A DNA stretch of 64,000 nucleotides from Roseiarcus sp963794155 (GTDB taxonomy: Bacteria > Pseudomonadota > Alphaproteobacteria > Rhizobiales > Beijerinckiaceae), in the NCBI GenBank assembly GCA_963794155.1, contig CAWCCX010000008.1, forward strand, positions 871,905 through 935,904, read 5' to 3'. Made by a program: the position numbers and the translations under genes. The number at the start of each line of letters is the position of its first letter. The first letter of the stretch is position 1. This document shows positions 19,402 to 27,843 of this stretch, in pieces. The notes under the pieces were generated by a model. The model was not told the origin of the DNA. It made no database searches and worked only from the letters and a program-made list of their open reading frames with translations.

Positions 19402-20624
19402 GTCGCCAGCTTCAATCAATTTGAAATGATTTGATGATTCGCTTTGTCGACGGTGCGGACGACGGAGGCGATCATGGCGGCGATGGAGATTTCAGTAAAG
19501 AAGTATGTGGTGCGGTTGAGCGCGGTTGAGCGGGAGCAACTTGAGACGCTGATCCGGAAAGGAAAGAACCCGGCCCAGCGGCTGCTGAAGGCGCGGATCT
19601 TGTTGAAGGCCGATGTCTCGGAAGCCGGTGAAGGGTGGAGCGACAGCCGGATCATCAAAGCGCTGGAGACCAGCCCATCCATGGTTTACCGGGTGCGCAA
19701 GCAACTGGTGGAAGAGGGTTTTGAGGCGGTGTTAAGCCGCAAGCAACGAGCAACGCCGGCGGTTGCGCGGATTTTTGACGGCGAGAAGGAAGCCAAACTG
19801 ATTGCCCTGGCTTGTTCCCAACCGCCCAAGGGACGCGCACGCTGGACCTTGCGATTGTTGGAGAACAAGGTCGTGGAACTCCACATTGTCGATCGCGCCA
19901 GCAACTCAACGATCGGGCGGGCGCTCAAAAAAACATTCTCCGGCCCCATCGCCGCCAGTGCTGGGTCATCCCGCCCAAGGCCAACAGCGCGTTCGTAGCG
20001 GCGATGGAAGACGTGCTGGCCGTCTACACGCGGCCACGCGATCCCGATCGTCCGCTGGTTTGCCTGGACGAAACCTCAAAGCAACTCCTCGCCGAGACGC
20101 GGGCGCCAATCCCGATGATACCGGGGCGCCCGGCCCGTTGCGATTACGAGTACGAGCGCAATGGGACCGCCAACCTCTTCATGCTGTTCGCGCCGCTCGA
20201 AGGCTGGCGCCATGTCAAAGTCACGGATCGCCACACCGCCGTGGACTACGCTCACGTCTTGAAAGACCTGGCCGATGTCCACTTTTCGGCCGCCCAGACC
20301 GTCGTTCTGGTCCAGGACAATCTGAACATCCACAGCAAGGCGTCACTCTACGAAGCCTTTCCGGCGGCTGGTCGAGCGCTTCGAATGGCATTACACGCCA
20401 AAGCACGGCAGTTGGCTCGATCTGGCGGAGTCGGAACTCGGCGTCCTATCGTCCCAATGCCTCGACCGCCGCATCCCCGACAAACAAACCCTCGTCGAGG
20501 AAATCGCCGCATGGGAGCAGGACCGCAATGCCAATCACGCCAAGGCCCATTGGCACTTCACAACCCCAAACGCTCGCATCAAGCTTAAGCACCTATACCC
20601 TTCAATCTGACTGAATCGGGCGAC
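19402..20624 (+). mobile_element. IS630-family insertion sequence (copy 1, inactive)
   Basis: Inverted ends begin GTCGCCAGCTTCAATCA at the left and GTCGCCCGATTCAGTCA at the right when read inward. Both are flanked by TA (19400-19401 and 20625-20626), the target duplicated by this family. The length, about 1.2 kb with one transposase gene, is normal for IS630. Confidence 0.8.
19474..20610 (+). pseudogene. IS630-family transposase, inactivated
   Basis: The N-terminal HTH region (SDSRIIKALETSPSMVYRVR) is followed by a first frame change at an A7 run near 19927-19933, which in this family may be programmed -1 slippage. The DDE core is then in a second frame: VCLDETSKQLL, VLVQDNLNIHS and, after another break near 20355, SWLDLAESELG with the catalytic Glu. 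The second break lacks about ten bases of the expected AFPAA-to-RLVERFEW junction, so it is a genuine deletion and the enzyme is dead. The C-terminal part ends IKLKHLYPSI at 20610. The ATG at 19474 is chosen because it follows the purine-rich GACGGAGGCG. Confidence 0.85.
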
Positions 20625-20832
20625 TAGCGTAGAAAACCCTCCGCCTCTCGGGCTGGGTCCTTTGCTCCTTCAAAACAGACCAACAACCATGGCCGTTTGC
20701 CCGTCCTCACCCTGAGCCTGATGCGCCACTCTGTTCCATAGGGAATGGCATACGCGTCCTTCTCTCGAAGCTCGCGCCATTAGGCCAGGAGCATTCAGAC
20801 AGGTTCAGCGTCTGCGAACAGCGCTAAATAGC

Positions 20833-20856
20833 AAAAAGGCCAGGATCACTCCCGGC
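20833..20856 (-). terminator. Rho-independent terminator of the small 20846-20989 gene
   Basis: On the minus strand GCCGGGA, loop GTGA and TCCTGGC form a seven-pair stem followed by CTTTTT. The stem includes the stop codon of the small gene, so transcription would end right at its 3' end. Confidence 0.65.
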
Positions 20857-20989
20857 TCTTACGCTTTTCGGCTTGGCGGCGGTACCATGTCCGACGTGAC
20901 ATGCCGAGCTTGAGCCAAGGCTTCAGGGCTTCGATGGTTCGGGCGCGGTCCTCGATCCGAGGTCGGCCTTTATTGGGCCGGCGCATCAT
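20846..20989 (-). CDS. 47-residue basic HTH-like protein
   Basis: ATG at 20989, TGA at 20846-20848. The product is very basic, with the pattern KGRPRIEDRARTIEALKPW then LGMSRRTWYRRQAEKRK, which looks like one helix-turn-helix of a phage or mobile-element regulator. Short proteins of this pattern are common near integrases. A terminator hairpin overlaps the stop. The integrase and DUF5131 genes at 22608-24495 are on the same strand upstream, so it may belong to the same mobile region. Role unknown; DNA binding inferred. Confidence 0.55.
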   Translation of the reverse strand: MMRRPNKGRPRIEDRARTIEALKPWLKLGMSRRTWYRRQAEKRKSRE

Positions 20990-21016
20990 CACCCTGGTGT
21001 TGCCCAGTCAGGGCGC

Positions 21017-21358
21017 TCAGACCAAACCGATCGCGCAGACGCCAGCATGGATGCCCGCTCCTGTCGGCCGCGTGAGCGGCGTCGGCGGTGATTGCCGCGA
21101 GGGCGACGGCGAGCAGTCGCTCGCCAGCCAAATCCCCAAAGGCGGGATCAATGCAACGGCGAAGGACATTCTCCCGGAACGCGCAAAGCCAGCGTCATGA
21201 GAGCGAGCCTTTGTGGCCATGAAGAAGGGCACGACCAGCGCGCAAAAGAACAAGGGGCTGATTTCACTGCTGATGACGTGTTGATAAAGCAAGACGCTAA
21301 CGGCCGTGGCCGCCGAATAGTAGGCAACGAGGCACAGGCCGTAGCGCGATCGTTTCAT
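21017..21358 (-). CDS. Small predicted membrane protein
   Basis: 113 residues from the ATG at 21358, which has AGGAAG seven bases upstream; an 28-residue longer start is possible but has no ribosome binding site. Hydrophobic stretches YGLCLVAYYSAATAVSVLL, ISPLFFCALVVPFFMA and FAVALIPPLGIWLAS look like three transmembrane helices. The tail is Pro- and Ser-rich. I do not recognise the family. It is a short, isolated gene in a mobile region and may be cargo. Confidence 0.5.
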   Translation of the reverse strand: MKRSRYGLCLVAYYSAATAVSVLLYQHVISSEISPLFFCALVVPFFMATKARSHDAGFARSGRMSFAVALIPPLGIWLASDCSPSPSRQSPPTPLTRPTGAGIHAGVCAIGLV

Positions 21359-21554
21359 TGTAAGACTTCCTTTCGGGCCAAAGCCGCCCGCGACCGGGTG
21401 AGATCGCCCTCTTCTGTCACCAAAATGGCACTGTTCCGGCACTGGGTCCGGCGATCTCGGGCCAAAAACTTGTTACGGGAGGCCTCTAATCCAGGCCGGT
21501 TTTACGAAATTGCAGCTAGGCGCAGAAGGGCGCTAATGGCGGCGCGATCAAAGC

Positions 21555-21587
21555 TAAAGGCCGGAATTCGTTTCCGGCCTTTTCTTA
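21555..21587 (+). terminator. Strong hairpin terminator
   Basis: AAGGCCGGAA, loop TTCGT, TTCCGGCCTT, then TTTCTT: a ten-pair GC-rich stem with a short T-run on the plus strand. The A-run on the other side makes it potentially bidirectional. No clear gene ends just upstream on the plus strand; its partner may be a lost gene. Confidence 0.7.
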
Positions 21588-22021
21588 TTTGTTGAGTAGA
21601 ATTATGATGATGATTATTAACAAGAATGGTACCAGGAGGTGCATCGTCTTTTTCCGCGTGAGGCCGAAGGCGCAGGAGGTAGCGGCACGGGGCTTGTCAG
21701 TTATTTTTGCATCAATGCGAGCGTCGCGTGCCTTGTAAAAGCCAATCAGGTGACCTTGGTCGCCAACACCATATTGAAGATGTCGCCAACACCATATTGA
21801 AGATAAAGAAATGTTTTCTCATCACTCAACGGCATAGCGAATCCAATATCAGTAGCGTCATCTCGGGCTGCGTTCAGAATTGAGCGCTGCTTGGTTCCGA
21901 CCTGTCGAGTTCGCCATTCCACACGCGCGTGCGGAAGGACGCGTACCGAATGCGCGGGCGCGGCTATCGAACGGTTGGGAGGATAGCGTGGCGCGGGCCG
22001 GACTTATGCGGTTGCTTTTCT
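21588..22021. other. Non-coding stretch with a 23-base tandem duplication
   Basis: No gene supported. Positions 21759-21781 are repeated in tandem at 21782-21803 (GTCGCCAACACCATATTGAA in each), a recent slippage-type duplication. The surrounding sequence is moderately AT-rich. Confidence 0.5.
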
Positions 22022-22438
22022 TTATAACGAAGGTGGTCGCGATGGTTGGCCGCTCAGCCGCACAAGGAACGGGCATCCATTATGCCCGTTCGCGGCAACG
22101 ATAGCGTACGTCCCTTCATTCGCTGCGCAATATTCTCCCCTGACGCCAATCGTGCCGGTTGGGCCGGGTAGATTGGATGAACTGATCCACCCGATCCAAG
22201 CGAGCGGGCCGCTCGGGTCGTTGCTGGTCAGCCCGATCCAATATCGGGTGTTCGGAGCAAGAAGGTATCCGCCTCTAAAGGTATGGTTCAATAGTGCCTT
22301 AGGGACTAGGTGTTCGGGAAAACTGCCGAACCTCGCGAGCACAGCGCCTGGTTGGTTTGACAAGTCGGCCAGAAGTACGGCACCTATCTCCCAAGAAAAG
22401 GGAGGCAGGCCCACGGTGTGACCGTTTTCTACAGTCAC
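22022..22438 (-). CDS. Fragment resembling a surface 'choice-of-anchor' domain
   Basis: A 138-residue frame whose first two thirds (GAVLLADLSNQPGAVLARFG, then GYLLAPNTRYWIGLTSND) resemble the beta-rich anchor-type domain of exported proteins. There is no signal peptide, and the last third has different composition. The apparent start has no clear ribosome binding site. It is probably a 5'-truncated remnant of a longer exported protein, though a short cytosolic gene cannot be excluded. Domain assignment is by pattern and tentative. Confidence 0.3.
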   Translation of the reverse strand: MTVENGHTVGLPPFSWEIGAVLLADLSNQPGAVLARFGSFPEHLVPKALLNHTFRGGYLLAPNTRYWIGLTSNDPSGPLAWIGWISSSNLPGPTGTIGVRGEYCAANEGTYAIVAANGHNGCPFLVRLSGQPSRPPSL

Positions 22439-22598
22439 GGTGACAGATCTCAGATAGAAAGGAACGCGGCCAGCGGAGAAGGAGTTTGCAATGACCCGGC
22501 AGCGCGTGGCCCGATGGCGCGCGGCGCGGCGGTAACGCTCTTAGCGTTACAAACAAACCGACCCGTGAGCCGCGAAGTCAGGTCCGTTGAGGGTAGGG

Positions 22599-22630
22599 CG
22601 GGGGTTCTCACAATATTGCGAGAACCCCCT
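22599..22630. repeat. Near-perfect inverted repeat at the DUF5131 stop codon
   Basis: GGGGTTCTC and GAGAACCCC are separated by A-CAATATTG-C, itself palindromic. It overlaps the last codons of the 22608-23375 gene. No T-run follows on either strand, so it is an RNA hairpin or protein site more than a classic terminator. Confidence 0.55.
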
Positions 22631-23375
22631 CCAAGATCGTGGGTTCAGGACGGTGCGGAAACGCTTTGTGCTCGACGCCATCGATCAGGCATTGAGCGCC
22701 GGGCCGTCGCCCGCCGTGCTGCTTGTGGTGGAAGGCGACGCCCCGCAGCGCGCACTGGTCGCGCAGCGAGCGCACGGCGTCCATGTCCAGCGGCCGGAAG
22801 CCCGGACCGCTCTCGCCCCCGCTGATCAACCAGTCCAGTCCCTGCGCCGCGCCCATGTCGATCCAACCCAACAGCGGCTCGGCTGAGACGCCATGCCACG
22901 CCGCCGGTGTCCCGATCAGCTTGGGAAAGTCGCGGTCCCAAACCTCTTGGTTCTCCAGCGTGGCCATGAGACCGACGTGCGCCATGGGCCAATTCACCGG
23001 CAGCATGTGCGCCGCGTTGCCGATCCGTTTGGTCAACAGCATCCAGCGCAGCAACGGCGTCTCACGGATCAGCGCCCACAGATCGACGCGCCAAGCCGGG
23101 TCCACCTCGTTGTCGAACACGTCGGCGAGACTGGCGCAGAACACGCGCGGCCGGTCTCCGGTGCGCTCAGCCTTGCGGTTCCACCCGTGCGGCGCAGCCC
23201 ATGTGCTGGCGCTCGTGCGGTGGCGTGGGACGCCCGTTCCCCATCCGTCAGTCCAATGGTGGCGCACGCTCAAACTGGCCGCGTAGCAGTGATCGCAGGC
23301 CGGTGAAACGCGAGTGCAGCCGATCCATGGATTGAACGTGTGGTCTGTCCAGGAGATGTGAGAATTTTCAGCCAT
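22608..23375 (-). CDS. DUF5131 (phage Gp37/Gp68) family protein
   Basis: 255 residues, intact. The signature start HISWTDHTFNPWIGCTRVSP, the clustered cysteines in ACDHCYAAS, and the later LLTKRIGNAA and GGESGPGFRPLD blocks are characteristic of the phage Gp37/Gp68-like family, which has a radical-SAM-like CxxxCxxC fold signature (here C-x6-C-x2-C). The molecular function of the family is not established. The ATG overlaps the last eight bases of the integrase gene, so the two are translationally coupled, as expected of cargo in an integrated element. Confidence 0.85.
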   Translation of the reverse strand: MAENSHISWTDHTFNPWIGCTRVSPACDHCYAASLSVRHHWTDGWGTGVPRHRTSASTWAAPHGWNRKAERTGDRPRVFCASLADVFDNEVDPAWRVDLWALIRETPLLRWMLLTKRIGNAAHMLPVNWPMAHVGLMATLENQEVWDRDFPKLIGTPAAWHGVSAEPLLGWIDMGAAQGLDWLISGGESGPGFRPLDMDAVRSLRDQCALRGVAFHHKQHGGRRPGAQCLIDGVEHKAFPHRPEPTILEGVLAIL

Positions 23376-24495
23376 GGGCGATTAATTCCAGCGTCCGCTG
23401 CGCCACCGTGTCCGCCGCCTCGATCAATGATTTATCGAGGTGCAAGTAGCGCGAAGTTATTGATGATTGTCGGTGGCCTAATAACGATCCTATTACATGA
23501 TCGCCAAAACCAAGATCAGCCGCTAATGATGCAAATGAATGACGCAAAACGTGAGGCGTGATGGTTTTATCCAATCCTAATTTTGCGAAGTGGTAATTTA
23601 TATTCCTAATTGGTTTGCCGTTCAGATTGAACACAAACTCATTGCGGCGCGGCTGACTCTCGATAATCCTGATTGCTTCCGCGCCCAGCGGTCGGACGCT
23701 GCGGCCCGATTTCGTATTCTCCAGGTTGGCCGTGAAGCGTGGCAGGTCGCACTCGGTCCAACGGAGGCTCCTGATCTCGCCAGAACGCCAGCCAGTGACC
23801 ATCAGCGCCCGCAGCACCGATTGGACGGTTGGCTCGGCGACGGCCGTCAGCGACCGCCCTAGCGTCTTGTACTCGCCCGCCGACAAGCGCCGGATGCGCA
23901 CCTTATCGACGGGCTTCTGAACACCCGTGCATGGATTCACCGTGATGATTTTCTTACGGATGCCGAAATTGAAAATCGCCGACAACAAAACAACCAGCCG
24001 CTTGCCGGTCCCTGACGCGTGCTGATTCATAAAATCTTCGACTTGTTCTTTGGTGATCGCAGCGGCGCGAAATTTTCCAAACGTTGGCATCAAATGTTTT
24101 TTGATCCAACTCTTATCGGTCAAAATCGTGGATTGTTTTTTCCCATTGATTTTTTTCGCCGTCATATCCTCGACGTACTGATTCAGCAGCGCCTCCATCG
24201 TCGGGCCATTTCGCAGCGCCTGCTTCGCATTGGCCGGATCAATGGCCCCCTCGGCCGTGGATCGAATAACGCGTGCTTTCTTACGCGCTTGATCCGGCGT
24301 CCAAACGCCGTGATAGCCAATTTTATGCCAGCGCGGACGGCCATCGCTTTGATACACAACATAAAAAACAATTAAATCCGATTCTTGTCTGCGGGCGACG
24401 AATCCAATCACCTCCAAATCGAAAATCGTGAATGGTCCAGCCGGTCGCGCCGCTAGTACATTTGATGTAATTCTAACTCTTTGATTTCTACCCAC
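23368..24495 (-). CDS. Phage-type tyrosine site-specific integrase
   Basis: 375 residues from a GTG with AAGGAAAG upstream. The N-terminal arm-binding and core-binding regions are followed by the catalytic domain with the expected residues: Arg in VTGWRSGEIRSL, His-x-x-Arg in HVLRHSFASLAA, His in LLGHRQSSI and the Tyr nucleophile in SRYLHLDKS. It appears complete and could be active. It overlaps the DUF5131 gene by eight bases. An att site would be expected just beyond its 5' end (24496-24720), but no tRNA or obvious direct repeat is visible there. Confidence 0.9.
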   Translation of the reverse strand: MGRNQRVRITSNVLAARPAGPFTIFDLEVIGFVARRQESDLIVFYVVYQSDGRPRWHKIGYHGVWTPDQARKKARVIRSTAEGAIDPANAKQALRNGPTMEALLNQYVEDMTAKKINGKKQSTILTDKSWIKKHLMPTFGKFRAAAITKEQVEDFMNQHASGTGKRLVVLLSAIFNFGIRKKIITVNPCTGVQKPVDKVRIRRLSAGEYKTLGRSLTAVAEPTVQSVLRALMVTGWRSGEIRSLRWTECDLPRFTANLENTKSGRSVRPLGAEAIRIIESQPRRNEFVFNLNGKPIRNINYHFAKLGLDKTITPHVLRHSFASLAADLGFGDHVIGSLLGHRQSSITSRYLHLDKSLIEAADTVAQRTLELIAHG

Positions 24496-24722
24496 TTTTG
24501 CAACTTTCCTTCAGGCGCGCCATAGCAATCGGTAGCTAAGGACTGGCACGATACGGCGCGGCTGTCCAGCGGATTCGCCTCGGACAGCGCCACCCCTGAT
24601 TCGATTGGGGGATTCGCCCTTCGCGAGCGGATTATTATTTTAAATCAAAGATCTATTTGAATATGATTGCCGTAGGTAAGTGAGATTTCTGATGTTTAAG
24701 GTGGCGATTAAATATGATTGAT
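24496..24722. other. Intergenic region upstream of the integrase
   Basis: It drops sharply in GC towards 24640-24720 (long A/T runs). It contains the integrase ribosome binding site and probably its promoter. No tRNA found. The GC change may mark the element boundary. Confidence 0.4.
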
Positions 24723-25064
24723 TTACCTCGAACTGCCCACGTGAGGCAATCCAACCGCAACCTCGAAGGCGTGCTGCTCGTCCGCGCGCTCGGCTTCCGC
24801 GACGGCGTTGGTGCGAACATAGATTTCGCTTTCCGCTCTCGCCATTCCGAGGAAATAGGCGAGCAGATCGAGGCGCGCGGCGATCGCCATGGCCTCAAGC
24901 TGGGCGGTCATGTCTGTGATGTAGCGAGCGACATCAAGCGCTTCATGCGTGACAGCCCGGTGAGACGAATCGCTAGCCTTTCTGAGCGGCCTCCCGGAAC
25001 CATTCCTTCCGGTCCTCAGCTGTTCTCCACGTATCCGTCTCGGGAAACCCAGTTCCTCAATCAT
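24723..25064 (-). CDS. Small conserved-type hypothetical protein
   Basis: A 113-residue frame; the credible part is HEALDVARYITDMTAQL, EAMAIAARLDLLAYFLGMAR, AESEIYVRTNAVAEAE, a helical pattern I associate with short uncharacterised proteins of Hyphomicrobiales. The first 35 residues look unlike a gene start, so translation may begin at an internal GTG near 24950. No membrane or catalytic motif. It lies alone between the integrase and ruvX. Confidence 0.55.
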   Translation of the reverse strand: MIEELGFPRRIRGEQLRTGRNGSGRPLRKASDSSHRAVTHEALDVARYITDMTAQLEAMAIAARLDLLAYFLGMARAESEIYVRTNAVAEAERADEQHAFEVAVGLPHVGSSR

Positions 25065-25289
25065 ACGACAACGCAGTCCCGTTCAGCGGAGGGAGGCGGA
25101 CCTTTCGGGCGCCCCGATCCGGGGTCGATAGCCCTGCTCAACGCGGGGTCGCTTTGATTCGGGCTCGACATCAGTTTACACCTTAAGAGCGCTGATTTTA
25201 GAACAAAAAACAAGACGTTTCTGACAATATCGGCGAGCCTGCGCTTCCACAATTATGTAGAGACAGGTGAGAAAAAGTGTTGAGACAAG

Positions 25290-25781
25290 CTACGGGTGGC
25301 CGGCTTGTGGGCGCATGAGGCCGCTAAGCCGATCCAAGGCGCCCTGAAGAATATACGCCGCGGCCATCTTGTCGACGACCTGCGCGCGCCGGGCGCGCGA
25401 CACGTCATTTTCGATAAGCGACCGGGTGACGACGGCCGTCGAGAACCGCTCATCCCAGAGGACGACGGGCAGGTCTGTCCGCGAGGAAAGATTGCGCCCG
25501 AAAGCTCGCGTCGATTGTGCGCGCGGATTGTCGCGCCCGTCGAGATCGAGCGGCAGGCCGAGGACGATGCCGGCGATGTCGTGTTCGAAAAAGATCGCTG
25601 TCAGGGTTTCGGCGTTCTCGGCGAACGCGCCGCGCGGCAGGGTCCGAAGGGGCGAGGCTATGCGGCGCTCGATGTCGGAGATCGCAAGGCCGATGGTTTT
25701 TGAGCCAAGGTCGATGCCGATCAAGCGCGCCTTGGGAGGAAGGCTGAGGGCGAGATCTTCGATTGCGACCGGACGACGCAT
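25290..25781 (-). CDS. ruvX: YqgF/RuvX family putative Holliday junction resolvase / pre-16S rRNA nuclease
   Basis: 163 residues from the ATG at 25781. It has the RNase H-like motifs of the family: LIGIDLGSKTIGLAISD (first acidic site), GIVLGLPLDLDG, LWDERFSTA and DKMAAAYILQGALD with the last Asp. In Escherichia coli YqgF takes part in 16S rRNA 5'-end maturation; resolvase activity was proposed earlier. Length is normal. A longer in-frame extension to 25916 has unlike composition and is rejected. It diverges from gatC with about 160 bases between, a layout common in this order. Confidence 0.92.
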   Translation of the reverse strand: MRRPVAIEDLALSLPPKARLIGIDLGSKTIGLAISDIERRIASPLRTLPRGAFAENAETLTAIFFEHDIAGIVLGLPLDLDGRDNPRAQSTRAFGRNLSSRTDLPVVLWDERFSTAVVTRSLIENDVSRARRAQVVDKMAAAYILQGALDRLSGLMRPQAGHP

Positions 25782-25942
25782 TGGTGTGACCGGCCTATCA
25801 CCCGCCGAAGCGCAAGTCGATTGACGACGTCGCGGGCGGGCGGAGGCCAATGGTAAGCGCCTTTCGCATCGCTGTTTGCCAGCCAAATATCGGCGATGTA
25901 TAGGGGCGCGCCCCACGTTCCGGCGTGTTTTGGGAGCTTTGG

Positions 25943-26230
25943 ATGTCCGTCGATCTCAACACCGTCCGACGAATCGCGCACCTCGCGCGCATTGCTGTGA
26001 GCGAAGCTGAGATTCCTCATTTGCAAGGCGAGATCAATGCGATTCTCAAGTTTGTCGAGGCCCTCGATGAGGTCGACGTCGAAGGGGTCGAGCCGATGAC
26101 ATCGGTCATTCCCATGCGCCTGCCGATGCGTGAGGACGTTGTCGCGGACGGCGATATTGCGCCCCTCGTGCTCGCCAACGCGCCGCTGACCGAGGACGGC
26201 TTCTTTGTCGTTCCCAAAGTGATTGAGTGA
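25943..26230 (+). CDS. gatC: Asp/Glu-tRNA amidotransferase subunit C
   Basis: 95 residues from the ATG at 25943 (GGGAG nine bases upstream). It begins MSVDLNTVRRIAHLARIAVS and ends with the family pattern PLVLANAPLTEDGFFVVPKVIE. GatC stabilises GatA and bridges the GatA-GatB interface in the complex that converts Glu-tRNAGln to Gln-tRNAGln and, in many bacteria, Asp-tRNAAsn to Asn-tRNAAsn. It is the first gene of gatCAB; the next gene starts within about 40 bases. Confidence 0.95.
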   Translation: MSVDLNTVRRIAHLARIAVSEAEIPHLQGEINAILKFVEALDEVDVEGVEPMTSVIPMRLPMREDVVADGDIAPLVLANAPLTEDGFFVVPKVIE

Positions 26231-26267
26231 CCTGCCGAGGCCGGACGCTCGTCGTCAAGGATCCAAT

Positions 26268-27791
26268 TTGACCGACCTGACCTCCCTAACGCTCGCCGAG
26301 GCGCGAGATCGTCTCAAGTCTCGGGCGATTTCCAGCGTCGAGATCACAAAGGCTCATCTCGAAGCGATCGAGCGCTCCGGGGCGCTCAACACGTTCGTCG
26401 CCGTCACCGCGGACAAAGCGCTACAAATGGCCGAGGCCAGCGACGCGCGTCTTGCTGCGAAAGAAGCGGCCCCGCTCGAGGGGTTGCCGATTGGCGTGAA
26501 GGACCTTTACGCGACGGAAGGGGTCCACACCCAAGCGTGCAGCCACATTCTCGAGGGCTTCAAGCCACGGTACGAATCGACCGTCACCGCGAATTTGTGG
26601 CGCGACGGCGCGGTGATGCTCGGCAAGCTCAATATGGACGAGTTCGCCATGGGCTCGTCGAACGAGACCTCCTATTACGGGCCTGTCGCGTCGCCCTGGC
26701 TGCCGCCCAACTGGAGCCGCGACAGAGGGCGCGCGGCAGCGCTGACTTCCGATAAGCGCGGCCTGCTGACGCCCGGCGGCTCGTCCGGCGGCTCTTCCTC
26801 CGCTGTCGCGGCGCGCCTCTGCCTTGCCGCCACGGCGAGCGACACCGGCGGCTCCATCCGCCAACCGGCGGCCTTCACGGGCATCGTCGGCGTCAAGCCG
26901 ACCTACGGGCGGTGCTCGCGATACGGCATGGTCGCCTTCGCCTCGTCACTCGACCAGGCGGGACCGCTTGCGCGCACGGTGCGCGACACCGCGATCATGC
27001 TGCGGTCGATGGCCGGCCCCGACCCAAAGGACTCCACCTGCTCGCCGACACCCGTTCCAGACTACGAAGCCGCGGTCGGACGCTCGGTCAAGGGCATGAA
27101 GATCGGCGTGCCTAAAGAGTATCGGCTTGAAGGCATGAGCAGCGAGATTGAGCGCTTATGGGCCCGCGGCGCCGAATGGCTTCGCGCCGCGGGCGCAAGC
27201 GTGGTCGAGGTCAGCCTGCCGCATACGCCTTACGCGCTTCCCGCTTATTATATAGTAGCGCCAGCCGAAGCCTCGAGCAATCTCGCGCGCTACGATGGCG
27301 TGCGCTACGGCCTGCGAGAGCCGGGCGCCGACATCACCGACCTTTACCAGCAGACCCGCGCCAAGGGTTTCGGGACAGAAGTGCGACGGCGCCTGATGAT
27401 TGGCACCTACGTGCTCTCCGCCGGCTATTACGACGCCTATTATGTAAGAGCGCAGAAAATCCGGACCCTCATCAAGCGCGACTTCGAGCGCGTGTTCGCC
27501 GATGGCGTCGACGCGATCCTGACCCCGGCCACGCCGTCCGCCGCGTTTGGCATCGGCGAGAAGGGCTCCGACAACCCCGTCGAAATGTACCTCAACGACG
27601 TCTTCACCGTGACCGTCAACATGGCCGGTCTGCCGGGACTTGTCGCGCCCGCGGGCTTGTCGAGCGATGGCTTGCCGCTCGGATTGCAGCTGATCGGCCG
27701 CCCGTTCGACGAGGAGACGCTCTTCGCGCTCGGCGAGACGATCGAACAGTCGGCAGGCCGGATGACGCTTCCGGAGCCGTGGTGGACGTGA
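26268..27791 (+). CDS. gatA: Asp/Glu-tRNA amidotransferase subunit A (glutamine amidase)
   Basis: About 507 residues. The amidase signature is intact: GLPIGVKDLYAT (catalytic Lys), LTPGGSSGGSSSAVAA (first Ser) and ASDTGGSIRQPAA (nucleophile Ser). I place the start at the TTG at 26268 because AAGGA lies just before it and MTDLTSLTLAEARD is the family's usual opening; a TTG at 26223 overlapping gatC would add 15 residues. An insert of about 15 residues (PNWSRDRGRAAALTSDKRG) before the Ser motif is longer than in most homologues. GatA releases ammonia from glutamine for GatB. Confidence 0.95.
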   Translation: MTDLTSLTLAEARDRLKSRAISSVEITKAHLEAIERSGALNTFVAVTADKALQMAEASDARLAAKEAAPLEGLPIGVKDLYATEGVHTQACSHILEGFKPRYESTVTANLWRDGAVMLGKLNMDEFAMGSSNETSYYGPVASPWLPPNWSRDRGRAAALTSDKRGLLTPGGSSGGSSSAVAARLCLAATASDTGGSIRQPAAFTGIVGVKPTYGRCSRYGMVAFASSLDQAGPLARTVRDTAIMLRSMAGPDPKDSTCSPTPVPDYEAAVGRSVKGMKIGVPKEYRLEGMSSEIERLWARGAEWLRAAGASVVEVSLPHTPYALPAYYIVAPAEASSNLARYDGVRYGLREPGADITDLYQQTRAKGFGTEVRRRLMIGTYVLSAGYYDAYYVRAQKIRTLIKRDFERVFADGVDAILTPATPSAAFGIGEKGSDNPVEMYLNDVFTVTVNMAGLPGLVAPAGLSSDGLPLGLQLIGRPFDEETLFALGETIEQSAGRMTLPEPWWT

Positions 27792-27843
27792 GGCGCGGGC
27801 GCTAAGATCCAGACGGGCTTCAGACGAGAGCAGAGCGAACTAC

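Noticed and set aside
21759..21803. Possible start of a CRISPR array
   Set aside because: A 23-base unit repeated directly with no spacer; it is a tandem duplication. No repeat-spacer pattern was seen anywhere in the window.
22599..22630. Hairpin considered as a terminator for DUF5131
   Set aside because: No T-run on either side; kept only as an inverted repeat.
25795..25942. Short minus-strand frames between ruvX and gatC
   Set aside because: Too short, overlapping in several frames and without a start signal; best read as the shared upstream region of two divergent genes.
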